NCBI GenBank assembly: GCA_013696965.1 | Contig: JACCXN010000003.1 | Span: 1-57,117, forward strand | From: Bacteroidota bacterium | Lineage (GTDB): Bacteria; Bacteroidota; Bacteroidia; JACCXN01 | Reading direction: 5' to 3' | DNA: 57,117 bases | Shown here: in pieces, positions 7,314-15,604 of the stretch | How the letters are laid out: each line of letters starts with the position of its first letter | Position numbering within the stretch: the first letter of the stretch is position 1 | Program-made: the position numbers and the translations under genes | The notes under the pieces: model-generated | The model's database searches: none | Told to the model about the DNA's origin: nothing | Seen by the model: the letters and a program-made list of their open reading frames with translations, nothing else

Positions 7314-7990
7314 TCTCCGTAAGATAAGATATTCTGATTAAACTTAAAACCTCTTTTAATTGTTCCGTTTACCTCTGTTTCAATATCAATTACTTCTTTG
7401 TTAATTAAACCTACTCCTGTTGCATACCTTTCCTTGTAATTTTTAGTCTCAATAAGATTGAATGATTCCACCTGCTGAACAGTTAATGTAGAATCAAAAG
7501 TTAAATTGTTAATGGTAAGAGAAGTATGTGTTTGGTTATATTGATAATCTTCAGCACCCAAATTATTAAAAGCATTCCCATCCCATATTTTACCTTTTCT
7601 TACAGGAAAAATTAATTTTACAAATTTGATGTTTTCCTCTACTTTTTCAGCCTTTGATTCCGTACTGGTAGAAAACCATACATCGGAAAGTTTCCAGTTT
7701 ACATTGGCGGATTTTCTTGTAAATCGCAGAATCCGTTGAGAAGGCCGGCCGGCATTATCAGTAAAATGGGAATCAATTAATTCCTTTAATTCATATCGAA
7801 TTGTATCGGTTCCGGTAATGTCGCTATAGGCAATTGAATCAATGGAGTAAATAACCCATTTACCTGGTTCAGTAGGAAAATAGTCATAACCTAAATAGGG
7901 TTTTTCTTGTTGATTCTTTTTACAGGCCGGAATAAAAAATAATACAAGAATAAATGCTAAAAAAAATAGAAAAGCAAAAAATTTCCCCAT
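7310..7990 (-). CDS. hypothetical lipoprotein, co-transcribed with the subtilase
   Basis: About 226 residues from the preferred start at 7990 (MGKFFAFLFFL), which gives a clean type II signal peptide ending in the lipobox FIPAC. An upstream ATG at 8026 would add 12 polar residues before it. The mature part is beta-rich with YDYFPTEPGKWVIYSIDS near the start, a layout common in Bacteroidota outer-membrane lipoproteins that have no assigned role. It overlaps the subtilase start by four bases and follows mnmA by about 57 bases. No function can be inferred beyond likely envelope location; it may assist the protease. Confidence 0.8.
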   Translation of the reverse strand: MGKFFAFLFFLAFILVLFFIPACKKNQQEKPYLGYDYFPTEPGKWVIYSIDSIAYSDITGTDTIRYELKELIDSHFTDNAGRPSQRILRFTRKSANVNWKLSDVWFSTSTESKAEKVEENIKFVKLIFPVRKGKIWDGNAFNNLGAEDYQYNQTHTSLTINNLTFDSTLTVQQVESFNLIETKNYKERYATGVGLINKEVIDIETEVNGTIKRGFKFNQNILSYGE

Positions 7991-8046
7991 GTCGTTTAAT
8001 TTTTTTTGATCCAGAAAATGAATCAAAATTCAAATTCATTATACCC

Positions 8047-9138
8047 TTATTTATTTATAAAACCGCCTCCAATAACATCATTTCCTTCATAAAAAACAGC
8101 AGATTGACCAGGTGCAATACCCATTACCTTATTATGGAAAATCACTTCAACCATTTCATCTGCATTCATATTTAAAGTACTCATTGTCCCAGGATCTTTA
8201 TACCTGATTTTGGTCAATGAAAGTGTATCTTCCGGTAGTCTGTCATACTTCTGTAAATTAATGTTTTTCACCAGCATTGTTTGCTTTTCAAGCGCTTCTT
8301 TTTTCCCTAAGATAACGGTATTTGTTTCAGGAATAATTTCGGTCACAAACATTGGTTCACCAAAAGCAAGCTCGAGTCCTTTTCGCTGGCCAATTGTATA
8401 AAAGGGATAACCCTTGTGCTTACCAACAATAGTACCGTCAGCAAACATAAAGTTTCCTCCGTTTACTTTTTCTTCAAGACCCTCTACTCTTCTTTTGAGA
8501 AAACCCCTATAATCATTATCTGGAACAAAACATATCTCGTAACTTTCATTTTTATTTGCCAATTCCATGTAACCGTTTTCAATGGCTATTTTCCTGATAT
8601 CACTTTTGTGATAACCACCAATGGGAAGCTTTGTTCTTTTTAGGCAATCCTGTTTAAGTCCCCATAAAACATAGGATTGATCCTTGTGTTCATCAATTCC
8701 TTTAGAAATTACATGCCTGCCATTTTCTTCCCTAATTTGTGCATAATGACCAGTGGCTATGAATTCACAATCCAATTTATCGGCTCTTTTAAGCAAGGCC
8801 TCCCATTTTATGTGGGTGTTACAAAGCACACATGGATTTGGGGTTCTTCCGGCCAGGTATTCATCTACAAAATTATCAATGATGTAATCACCAAATTCTT
8901 CCCTTATATCCAATATCATGTGATGGAAACCTTTTTTAACCGCAAGTATTCTTGCATCATTTATTGAATCCAAACTGCAGCAACCTGTTTCTTTTTTCGA
9001 ACCACCAGAGGAAGCATAATCCCATGTTTTCATAGTGATGCCAATCACCTCATATCCTTCATCATGAAGCATCATAGCAGCAATAGAACTATCAATTCCA
9101 CCACTCATTGCAACCAATATTTTACCGTTTTTGCTCAT
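8047..9138 (-). CDS. mnmA: tRNA-specific 2-thiouridylase MnmA
   Basis: A 363-residue MnmA. It makes 2-thiouridine at wobble position 34 of tRNAs for Lys, Glu and Gln, taking sulfur from a persulfide relay. It has the PP-loop ATP motif SGGIDSS (residues 12-18), the nucleophile Cys106 in NPCVLCNTHIKW and the second catalytic Cys203 in YEICFVPDNDYRGFL. The central IGQRKGL and the C-terminal beta-barrel end APGQSAVFYEG are typical. The gene overlaps the preceding MORN-like gene by one base (TAATG), so the two are translationally coupled. Confidence 0.97.
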   Translation of the reverse strand: MSKNGKILVAMSGGIDSSIAAMMLHDEGYEVIGITMKTWDYASSGGSKKETGCCSLDSINDARILAVKKGFHHMILDIREEFGDYIIDNFVDEYLAGRTPNPCVLCNTHIKWEALLKRADKLDCEFIATGHYAQIREENGRHVISKGIDEHKDQSYVLWGLKQDCLKRTKLPIGGYHKSDIRKIAIENGYMELANKNESYEICFVPDNDYRGFLKRRVEGLEEKVNGGNFMFADGTIVGKHKGYPFYTIGQRKGLELAFGEPMFVTEIIPETNTVILGKKEALEKQTMLVKNINLQKYDRLPEDTLSLTKIRYKDPGTMSTLNMNADEMVEVIFHNKVMGIAPGQSAVFYEGNDVIGGGFINK

Positions 9139-9854
9139 TATTGTTTTTTGTCTTCTTCAGGCTCAATTAACCGGTCATTAACAAACTTTTTAGTTGATTC
9201 AATTTTGCCATTGTCATTATAAAAAGTCCATGTTCCTTCTCTTTTTCCATTTATGTAATTTCCTCTAATGCTTAATTTACCCTCCGAGTTGTAATAACTA
9301 ACAGTACCTTCAATTAAACCATTAATATACTTGCCCTCAACTTTTGTTTTTCCATTGGAAAAATATTCTTTCCATAACCCGTTTTCCTTGTCATCCATCC
9401 ATGCTTGCTCAGAAGCTGTTTGTCCTGAGGGATAAAAGGTTTTCCATATACCGCTGTTTTTGTCTTTCAGATAAAATTCCTCTGAAACAATTAATTCTTC
9501 CTCATTGAAGTACTTCCAGGCGCCATCTTTTTTCTCATCAATATACAATCCAGTGGCTTTCATTAAGCCATTTTCATGATACATAATGGCCTTCATTTGC
9601 TTTCCATTGTTTGAATATTCGGCAAGTGTACTTAATTTGCCCGAAAGCGGATAATAATAACGAAAGGTTCCACTCGGTTTATCATCAACAAAATTACCTT
9701 CATAACGCGTTTTTCCATCCTTGTAATCTTTTTTCCATGGCCCTTGCTTAAGGCCTTTACTATCGGTTACATTTATGCTTTTGGAAGGATTTTGAGCCAT
9801 TGAAGGCTGAAGGGCATATATTGAGAAGATTATAAAAAAATAAACTAATTTCAT
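9138..9854 (-). CDS. secreted MORN/YwqK-type repeat protein
   Basis: 238 residues with a signal peptide (MKLVYFFIIFSIYALQPSMA). The mature part is built of roughly eight repeats of about 22 residues of the form GxWKxYxxxGKxxxEGxYxxGKxxG, such as GPWKKDYKDGKTRYEGNF and NGLWKEYFSNGKTKVEG. These are the MORN-2/YwqK-like beta-hairpin repeats. Such proteins are common and poorly characterised in Bacteroidota; they are sometimes labelled YwqK-family antitoxin, which is not supported here. It precedes mnmA with a TAATG overlap. A good -7 box lies 80 bases upstream. Confidence 0.85.
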   Translation of the reverse strand: MKLVYFFIIFSIYALQPSMAQNPSKSINVTDSKGLKQGPWKKDYKDGKTRYEGNFVDDKPSGTFRYYYPLSGKLSTLAEYSNNGKQMKAIMYHENGLMKATGLYIDEKKDGAWKYFNEEELIVSEEFYLKDKNSGIWKTFYPSGQTASEQAWMDDKENGLWKEYFSNGKTKVEGKYINGLIEGTVSYYNSEGKLSIRGNYINGKREGTWTFYNDNGKIESTKKFVNDRLIEPEEDKKQ

Positions 9855-9933
9855 TAAAGATAAAATTTAGGACTTAAAAACTACTTGGAAATTAAAAACT
9901 TTTAACCCCCTGTTTCGCTATTATTTTAGGAGA

Positions 9934-9941
9934 CAAAAATA
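9934..9941 (-). promoter_or_regulatory. -7 promoter box for the MORN-like gene and mnmA
   Basis: On the minus strand this reads TATTTTTG, a full match to TAnnTTTG, 80 bases before the ATG at 9854. The nearest TTTG upstream is 24 bases away, a little longer than usual, so the -33 assignment is uncertain. Confidence 0.4.
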
Positions 9942-10024
9942 CAAAGAATAAACGAACGCTTACCTCAAATAGTATTATTTCAATTGTTTGGAATTAAACT
10001 AGTAAAACAAGGGAAATAAAAACT

Positions 10025-10567
10025 TTATAATGAATCTACCCAGTCTACAAGGCTTTCAACGGTAATACACACTTTTAAATCGGAAGGTAAAGAGAATGGA
10101 TTTTGAGCAACAAAAACCAAATCCATTCCTAGTTTTTCACCAAATTGCATATCAGAAACTGAATCCCCAACCATAACTGATTTATGAAAATCAATTTGTG
10201 GAAAATCTACTTTTGCCTGATATGCCATTCCCGTGTTTGGTTTCCTGCAAACAGGATTTTCCTTGGCAAGAGCCGGGCAGTAATATATCTTATCAATTCT
10301 CCCTCCAGCTTCTGTAACATTTGTTATCATTTTCTCATGAATAAGCTCAAGGTTTTTTTCAGAATAAACACCCTTACCAATGCCTTGCTGATTGGTAACA
10401 AGGATTATTTTTCCGAAGATAGCTGAAAGTTTTGGAAGCGCTTGTAATACTCCCGGAATAAAATGAAATTCTTCCCAGTTTTTCACATAATCATTTTCTC
10501 GTTTTACATTTATTACCCCATCTCTGTCCAGGAATAATGTCCAAGATTTATCGTAGGTGGAATGCAT
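10025..10567 (-). CDS. gmhB: HAD-family heptose-bisphosphate phosphatase (GmhB-like)
   Basis: A 180-residue HAD phosphatase of the GmhB/HisB-N group. Motif I is FLDRDGVIN (nucleophile Asp14, acid Asp16), then VTNQQGIGKGVYS and CRKPNTGM with the motif III Lys, and motif IV GDSVSDMQFGEKLGM. GmhB removes the C7 phosphate of glycero-manno-heptose bisphosphate in LPS or glycan precursor synthesis. The zinc loop is reduced: YYCPALAKENPVCRKP keeps two of the usual Cys/His ligands. Its ATG overlaps the stop of a truncated gmhA (TAATG), which supports the heptose assignment over histidinol phosphatase. Confidence 0.8.
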   Translation of the reverse strand: MHSTYDKSWTLFLDRDGVINVKRENDYVKNWEEFHFIPGVLQALPKLSAIFGKIILVTNQQGIGKGVYSEKNLELIHEKMITNVTEAGGRIDKIYYCPALAKENPVCRKPNTGMAYQAKVDFPQIDFHKSVMVGDSVSDMQFGEKLGMDLVFVAQNPFSLPSDLKVCITVESLVDWVDSL

Positions 10568-10719
10568 TATGAAAACAAGTTTTTAAAGGTATTGGCAATT
10601 AAAAGGTTTACCTGAGAAATCACAGCAATTAAAGCATCCTTTTGGACTAATTCATCTTTAACTTCTATTGTTGAATTTATTCTTGAATTAATAAGCATGT
10701 TGATTTTTGCTTCCTCCAT
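10567..10719 (-). pseudogene. truncated gmhA (sedoheptulose 7-phosphate isomerase) remnant
   Basis: A 50-codon frame between pepP and the gmhB-like gene: ATG at 10719, two bases after the pepP stop, and TAA at 10567-10569. It reads NSRINSTIEVKDELVQKDAL, then IAVISQVNLLIANTFKN, then LFS and stop. This matches the N-terminal helices of GmhA (a SIxxKxxLL helix, then a helix ending in FKxG just before the FCGNGGSA strand). The sugar-isomerase domain itself is absent. The protein breaks exactly at the helix end and the next gene starts immediately, suggesting an internal deletion that kept the operon spacing. A functional small peptide is not excluded. Confidence 0.55.
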
Positions 10720-10720
10720 C

Positions 10721-12148
10721 TTATCTTAAAATTTTAAAAAGACTTTGCTCTTTCATAAGTCTTTCAATTTCTTCTATAGTTCTTGGGGCTTTTCCCGATA
10801 AATTTTCAGGCTGTCCTGATGTAATTAAAATATCATCCTCAATTCGAACACCGATGTTCCACCATTTAGGATCACATGGTGATCCGTAGGGAATGTAAAT
10901 TCCAGGTTCAACAGTAATAACATTTCCAGGGGTTAAATTTCCGTATAAACCTGGGTCATGCACATCAAGGCCTAAATAATGAGAAGTGCCATGCATAAAA
11001 TAAAGGCCAGATTCCATTGAATTTTTAATAATCCCTATTTCCTTCAATCTTTTTTGAATTACTTTTGTTGCCTCATTGTGCGGATCCCAAAACTTGTTAC
11101 CTGCCCTGCAAGCAGTAATTCCAGCAGATTGGGCCTCAAGAACAATGTTATAAATAATCTTTTGCTCTACGGAATATTTCCCGTTAACAGGCAAAGTCCG
11201 GGTAACGTCTGCAGTATAACCATGGTATTCAGCCCCTACATCAATTACCAATAAATCATTGCTGTCTAAGGTTCTTCGGTTCGATGTATAATGTAAAACG
11301 CAGGCATTTTCCCCACCGCCTAAAATGGAGGGGAAGCCAGGATGCTCGGCTCCGGCTGTTTTAAAAAAATATTCAATAATAGCCTCCGACTGATATTCAG
11401 TCATTCCTGGCTCCAGGGCTTTCATTAATTCAATATGCGCACTTACCGTTGCATTTATTGCCTTTCGAAGAAACACGATCTCTTGGGCAAGCTTAACCTC
11501 ACGAAGTTTGGCTGTAAATTCCTTAAGCATTTTATCATCAATAAAAGCCGCCTTTTCAATCTTACTCTTAAAATGCATTATTAAACTGAACAAATCACCT
11601 TTGTCCCTATTGTCATCTCTGATATCAACAGGAAAAGGTTTGTGCAAAATTCTATTAAACATGGAAAAATCGAATTCAAAATCCGCAAATTCATTGTTGA
11701 TCTTTATTACTTCAAATCCCAATAATTTCTCTACCCCCACTCTTCCCATTCTTCTTCCATTCCACATTTCTAATTTGGAATTGCGTTCCTGAATAAAAAT
11801 TATTTCATCCGTTTTAACAGAATCAATTAACTGCTTTTCTTTAAAGATCACAAGCATGGAATGAGGTTCCTTCAGTCCGGTTAAATAATAAAAATCAGGA
11901 TCCTGGTGGTATTTAAAATCTACATCGTTAGACCTGTTTCTAATGGGATTTGAAAAAAATACAGCAACGGAATTCTCAGGTAACAATTCCCGTAAGGCAG
12001 CTCTTCTTCCTTTATGAAACTCCTTGCTTAACAAATCATTTTCATACTGATGGTATTTAACTTCAGAGCTATCAGGCTCAGTGGCACTTGCCTGGAAGGC
12101 CAGGCACACCAAACAAATCAACAGGAATAAATAGGAGTTGCTACGCAT
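10721..12148 (-). CDS. secreted Xaa-Pro aminopeptidase (M24B)
   Basis: Aminopeptidase P family, about 475 residues from the preferred start at 12148 (MRSNSYLFLLICLVCLAFQA, a clean signal peptide). A creatinase/AMP-N domain is followed by the pita-bread catalytic domain. The five dimetal ligands, numbered from this start, are Asp303 and Asp314 (DVGAEYHGYTAD), His390 (HGTSHYLGLDVHD), Glu414 (VEPGIYIP) and Glu437 (RIEDDILIT). It removes N-terminal residues before proline, probably in the periplasm. An upstream ATG at 12193 exists, but it lies inside the rpmB terminator hairpin, so it is rejected. It heads the run pepP, gmhA remnant, gmhB. Confidence 0.9.
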   Translation of the reverse strand: MRSNSYLFLLICLVCLAFQASATEPDSSEVKYHQYENDLLSKEFHKGRRAALRELLPENSVAVFFSNPIRNRSNDVDFKYHQDPDFYYLTGLKEPHSMLVIFKEKQLIDSVKTDEIIFIQERNSKLEMWNGRRMGRVGVEKLLGFEVIKINNEFADFEFDFSMFNRILHKPFPVDIRDDNRDKGDLFSLIMHFKSKIEKAAFIDDKMLKEFTAKLREVKLAQEIVFLRKAINATVSAHIELMKALEPGMTEYQSEAIIEYFFKTAGAEHPGFPSILGGGENACVLHYTSNRRTLDSNDLLVIDVGAEYHGYTADVTRTLPVNGKYSVEQKIIYNIVLEAQSAGITACRAGNKFWDPHNEATKVIQKRLKEIGIIKNSMESGLYFMHGTSHYLGLDVHDPGLYGNLTPGNVITVEPGIYIPYGSPCDPKWWNIGVRIEDDILITSGQPENLSGKAPRTIEEIERLMKEQSLFKILR

Positions 12149-12168
12149 TGAATGATAAAAATAAAAAA

Positions 12169-12198
12169 AAACGTTGTTACAAGATAGTAACAACGTTT
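12169..12198 (-). terminator. rho-independent terminator of rpmB
   Basis: A perfect 12-base stem, AAACGTTGTTAC with GTAACAACGTTT, closes a 6-base loop. On the minus strand it is followed by a run of nine Ts. It lies 22 bases after the rpmB stop. Confidence 0.9.
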
Positions 12199-12220
12199 AA
12201 ATTATAGGATTTTTTTATAA

Positions 12221-12460
12221 TTACTTGGTTAAAAAGCCTTTTTCCTTAGCTTTTTTCAATACAGAAAGAATACCATTTTTATTAATGGTCCTTAAAGCAG
12301 ATGTTGATACTTTTAATGTAATCCATCTATCTTCTTCAGGAATAAAAAACTTTTTCACTACCAAATTAGCTTTAAATTTTCTCCTGGTCTTTCTATGAGA
12401 ATGAGAAACATTATTTCCTACTATGGCTTTTTTTCCTGTTAGTTCACAAATCTTAGACAT
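12221..12460 (-). CDS. rpmB: 50S ribosomal protein L28
   Basis: 79 residues, the normal size for bacterial L28. It starts MSKICELTGKKAIVGNNVSH and continues with the basic RKTRRKFKANL segment typical of Bacteroidota L28. It lacks the CxxC zinc pair of some L28 forms. It binds 23S rRNA near the E site. In many relatives L33 (rpmG) follows directly; here a strong terminator follows and then pepP, so L28 appears monocistronic. A -7 match TAAATTTG lies at 12477-12484 on the minus strand, 16 bases before the start. Confidence 0.97.
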   Translation of the reverse strand: MSKICELTGKKAIVGNNVSHSHRKTRRKFKANLVVKKFFIPEEDRWITLKVSTSALRTINKNGILSVLKKAKEKGFLTK

Positions 12461-12727
12461 AATTTCTTCTATTTTTCAAATTTAAAGTGCAAATTTCGCA
12501 TTTTTTATCAAACAACAAAACTAAATTCATTAAAAATTATTGTTTTTTAAAAATTATCTATTCTTATAAATGCGTTTTTTTTAATCCTAGAGTGATTCAA
12601 AGGCTTACAATCACTTGTTTTTCATTTAACAAAGATATAAAAATAATAGTGCAAAAATAGATGAAGGCTCCTTGAATAAGATTATTCAAAGAAAAGATGA
12701 TTTTAATAACTATTTATATATCTATCC

Positions 12728-12758
12728 TTTGTTTTGATATATCGTTATGCTATTTTTA
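12728..12758 (+). promoter_or_regulatory. probable promoter of the 902-residue membrane protein gene
   Basis: TTTG at 12728-12731 and TATTTTTA at 12751-12758 (7/8 match to TAnnTTTG) are 19 bases apart and end 26 bases before the ATG at 12785. The rest of the 324-base gap from 12461 is AT-rich and shows no gene; it also contains the rpmB promoter region. Confidence 0.5.
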
Positions 12759-12784
12759 CCATTAAGTTTAATCCTAATTAATCC

Positions 12785-15493
12785 ATGGAATACCTAAGAA
12801 TTGCTGCTGCTCTTATTCTTTATTTACGCAAACAAATTTCTTATCCTACTGGGGGCACATGGATCGAATGGCGTGAAACAATTCTCCCTGTTTTGGAAAA
12901 CCAAATTGATGCAGGAACAATAAATGCAGCTATAAATTCAGGTAAAATTGCAGCCGGTAAAATAAAAAGCCCGGAAACACTACACAATCTTCTATCAGAT
13001 ATTTCCATTGAAGATAGAATTAAGATAACAGAGATAATTTATTTGTTTAGAATAATTGATGAAAAACGAAACGATTATATTCCGGACACATTTAATGTAG
13101 AAGCCTGGGGTAAATTAATAAATAACCTGGGATTATCAGATGAACAAAACGAAAAAGCTAAACACAGGTCAAATGAATGGTATGAATTAAAAAAGGAAAA
13201 CCGGTTTAAAACAAAAGTATATGTTCCGGCAAGCATTCTTCCAATTAGCCTTGATTTTTTATTAAGGTGTATTGTACTGTTTGCATTTCAGAGTTACGGT
13301 ATGCTGGAGAATAAAAATATTGGCCCTCTTTTTATTTTCACGCAAGTTGTAATAATTCCATTGTTGATTGCTGCATTTGCCATAAGAAGGGACAGGGAAA
13401 TTTCCCAATATGGTCAGTATTTAGTTTCAAAAATCAATATAAAAAACATTCAGTTTAAAATTAAGAACTCCGCGTGGCATTACCTGTTCATTTTTATTCT
13501 TACAGCTATAGGTTCATTTGTTCCCGTACTTTTTAGTTTTGAGGAATTACCATTAGCATTGGTAATTGCACTATTTTTTATCTACGGCATTTATTTGATG
13601 ATCCTACAGACTAATTTTTCAAAATCAAAACCACAGTATAAACATATTAAACTGCAGTTAGAAGAAAAGGAGCATCAGGAGCTGTCAGGAGAATTAAATT
13701 CAGATCAAAATGATGAAGAAATCATCAATCTTGAGGTGAACCTGAAGGCCGAAAACGAAAGAATGGATGCTTATGTAATTGAAGCTGCATTATTTGGAGC
13801 ACTTGCATTTAGCGGGTTTCTTCAAATAGTTTCAGCTGGTGATTTTTCTGTTGAATTCATTGATAGTTTTAACCGTCATGTTTTTTTAATTCTAAAAGCT
13901 ATAGTTAATCCGGCGGGACAAAATGTGTATGATTCCTGTATTTTTATTTTTAGCAACAATGGGCTGATGGTTCTATTGTGTTACCAGGCGCTCTTTTGTT
14001 CCGTATTTTTTCTATCTGTAATTGGTTCAAGGCTCCGTTATAGTAAATTGACAGATTATGTTGACAGATATCTTCAACTTGCAAAATCACTTAATGAAAA
14101 GGAAGAATTCCTTATGCAAAAAGAAAATAAGAATAACTCGAAGGTAATTCTCTATAGCACTAAAATACAGCTCCTTTTACGCGAAGGATATAAAAAGCAG
14201 AATGAAATATTGCCCATTATGGAATTTATGAAATTCTTTAGAACACTTGGCATTTCTATGTTTTTTATAATCATTGTTACCAGTGGTTTATTTATATCTC
14301 CATGGCTTTCGGCAATTCTGTTTTTTGTTGCAATGTTATCTATGATTTATTTTATGCTGGGGAGTCTAAAAGCAGCAATTAAATCATTTTATATTACCAT
14401 GCAGGAATTCTATTACAGGGTAGATAAACCCGTACACTGGATTTGTTGGAGTGTAATTATACTGGCATTAGTATTGAGAACTTTCAGATTACCATTAGGA
14501 GGTTTTATAATGGCAGCAGGTTTTATGTTCCTTTTTATTCATTATTTAATGAATTTATTTATCCCTATTATATTTGATTTTGACCATAAAAAAGCTGAGG
14601 ATGCTTTCGGTTCTCATTCAAATTTTCAAAAAATTCTGGCCTATCTTTTCAAGATTGCCCTTGCAATTTTCTTTCTGGGTTTCATGTTTAAGGCCTTACA
14701 CTGGCCAGGGGCAGGACCCTTGCTAATTGTTAGTATTTTAATGTTATGCGCATATTTCATTATGGTAAAAAAGGTTAATCATGGACCTTTATGGATAGGT
14801 TATCTGCTTAGCATTGCCATTAGCATGTCTTTTATCAATATAATATTCAAAATGCAACACTGGCCAGGAAACATGTATATTCCTTATGTTGCTATTCCAC
14901 TTATATTGATAACAGGAGCTGTAACTTTTCTTAACCGTGATAAAATTCGCCCAATTTTTAAAAGAACAGTATATATTTTATGCTTTATGGCGGTAGCTTT
15001 TTATTTTAATTATACCCGTGAATCCATTATGCATCTTAATTTAAACTACGATATATATTTAACACAAAAGAAAAAAACCGATTTCATGAATCAATTTTAT
15101 GATGGAAACGGTGGGATCCAAGACTATTTGGAAATGGAAAGTGATTCTGTTGCTAATTTCTTAAATGAATTTAATCAATTGTATGTACAAGTAGAGAGGG
15201 ATCAAATTGATACACATTTATTGAATAAAGTTTCCTGGGATGTTTATGAAAATATAAACAATCCTATTGTATTGAATGCTGCAGTGAATTGGTCGGCCAA
15301 ATCAATTGAAGGATACCGCAGTTGGGAATCTTTGGATACTTATGCCTCATTGCTATACAAGGTTGAAAGATATGAGGAGGCTAAACCTATTGCTGAAGAA
15401 GCTTTTAAACTTGGGAATCAACAAGACACAAAACTTCTTCTTGATAAGATTCTACTTAAGTTACAAAATACGGCAGACACACTTAAAAAGTAG
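12785..15493 (+). CDS. large polytopic membrane protein with GldL-like HWPG motifs and a TPR-like tail
   Basis: 902 residues of unassigned function. A soluble N-terminal region (about 1-145) is followed by around fifteen hydrophobic segments up to about residue 750, with a charged insert near 280-320 (KLQLEEKEHQELSGEL). Two segments end in FKALHWPGAG (about 635) and FKMQHWPGNM (about 688). The F-K-x-x-HWPG motif is known from the proton-driven motor subunit GldL and from related Bacteroidota membrane proteins. The C-terminal 60 residues (YASLLYKVERYEEAKPIAEE) look like one or two TPR helices facing the periplasm. It stands alone, with its own promoter, convergent with cinA. It is not GldL itself, which is far smaller. 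Confidence 0.8.
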   Translation: MEYLRIAAALILYLRKQISYPTGGTWIEWRETILPVLENQIDAGTINAAINSGKIAAGKIKSPETLHNLLSDISIEDRIKITEIIYLFRIIDEKRNDYIPDTFNVEAWGKLINNLGLSDEQNEKAKHRSNEWYELKKENRFKTKVYVPASILPISLDFLLRCIVLFAFQSYGMLENKNIGPLFIFTQVVIIPLLIAAFAIRRDREISQYGQYLVSKINIKNIQFKIKNSAWHYLFIFILTAIGSFVPVLFSFEELPLALVIALFFIYGIYLMILQTNFSKSKPQYKHIKLQLEEKEHQELSGELNSDQNDEEIINLEVNLKAENERMDAYVIEAALFGALAFSGFLQIVSAGDFSVEFIDSFNRHVFLILKAIVNPAGQNVYDSCIFIFSNNGLMVLLCYQALFCSVFFLSVIGSRLRYSKLTDYVDRYLQLAKSLNEKEEFLMQKENKNNSKVILYSTKIQLLLREGYKKQNEILPIMEFMKFFRTLGISMFFIIIVTSGLFISPWLSAILFFVAMLSMIYFMLGSLKAAIKSFYITMQEFYYRVDKPVHWICWSVIILALVLRTFRLPLGGFIMAAGFMFLFIHYLMNLFIPIIFDFDHKKAEDAFGSHSNFQKILAYLFKIALAIFFLGFMFKALHWPGAGPLLIVSILMLCAYFIMVKKVNHGPLWIGYLLSIAISMSFINIIFKMQHWPGNMYIPYVAIPLILITGAVTFLNRDKIRPIFKRTVYILCFMAVAFYFNYTRESIMHLNLNYDIYLTQKKKTDFMNQFYDGNGGIQDYLEMESDSVANFLNEFNQLYVQVERDQIDTHLLNKVSWDVYENINNPIVLNAAVNWSAKSIEGYRSWESLDTYASLLYKVERYEEAKPIAEEAFKLGNQQDTKLLLDKILLKLQNTADTLKK

Positions 15494-15604
15494 AAGGAAA
15501 ATACTATTATTCTTTTCGATTTTATAAACAGTGGGTTAATTTAAAAAAAGAAATCGCCTTATGGCCAAAGAGAATTCAGGCAAAGAAAAAACAAACAAAC
15601 TGTT

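Noticed and set aside
9138-9854. Antitoxin annotation for the MORN/YwqK-like repeat protein
   Set aside because: It has a signal peptide and is coupled to mnmA; there is no toxin gene next to it, so the common YwqK antitoxin label is not supported.
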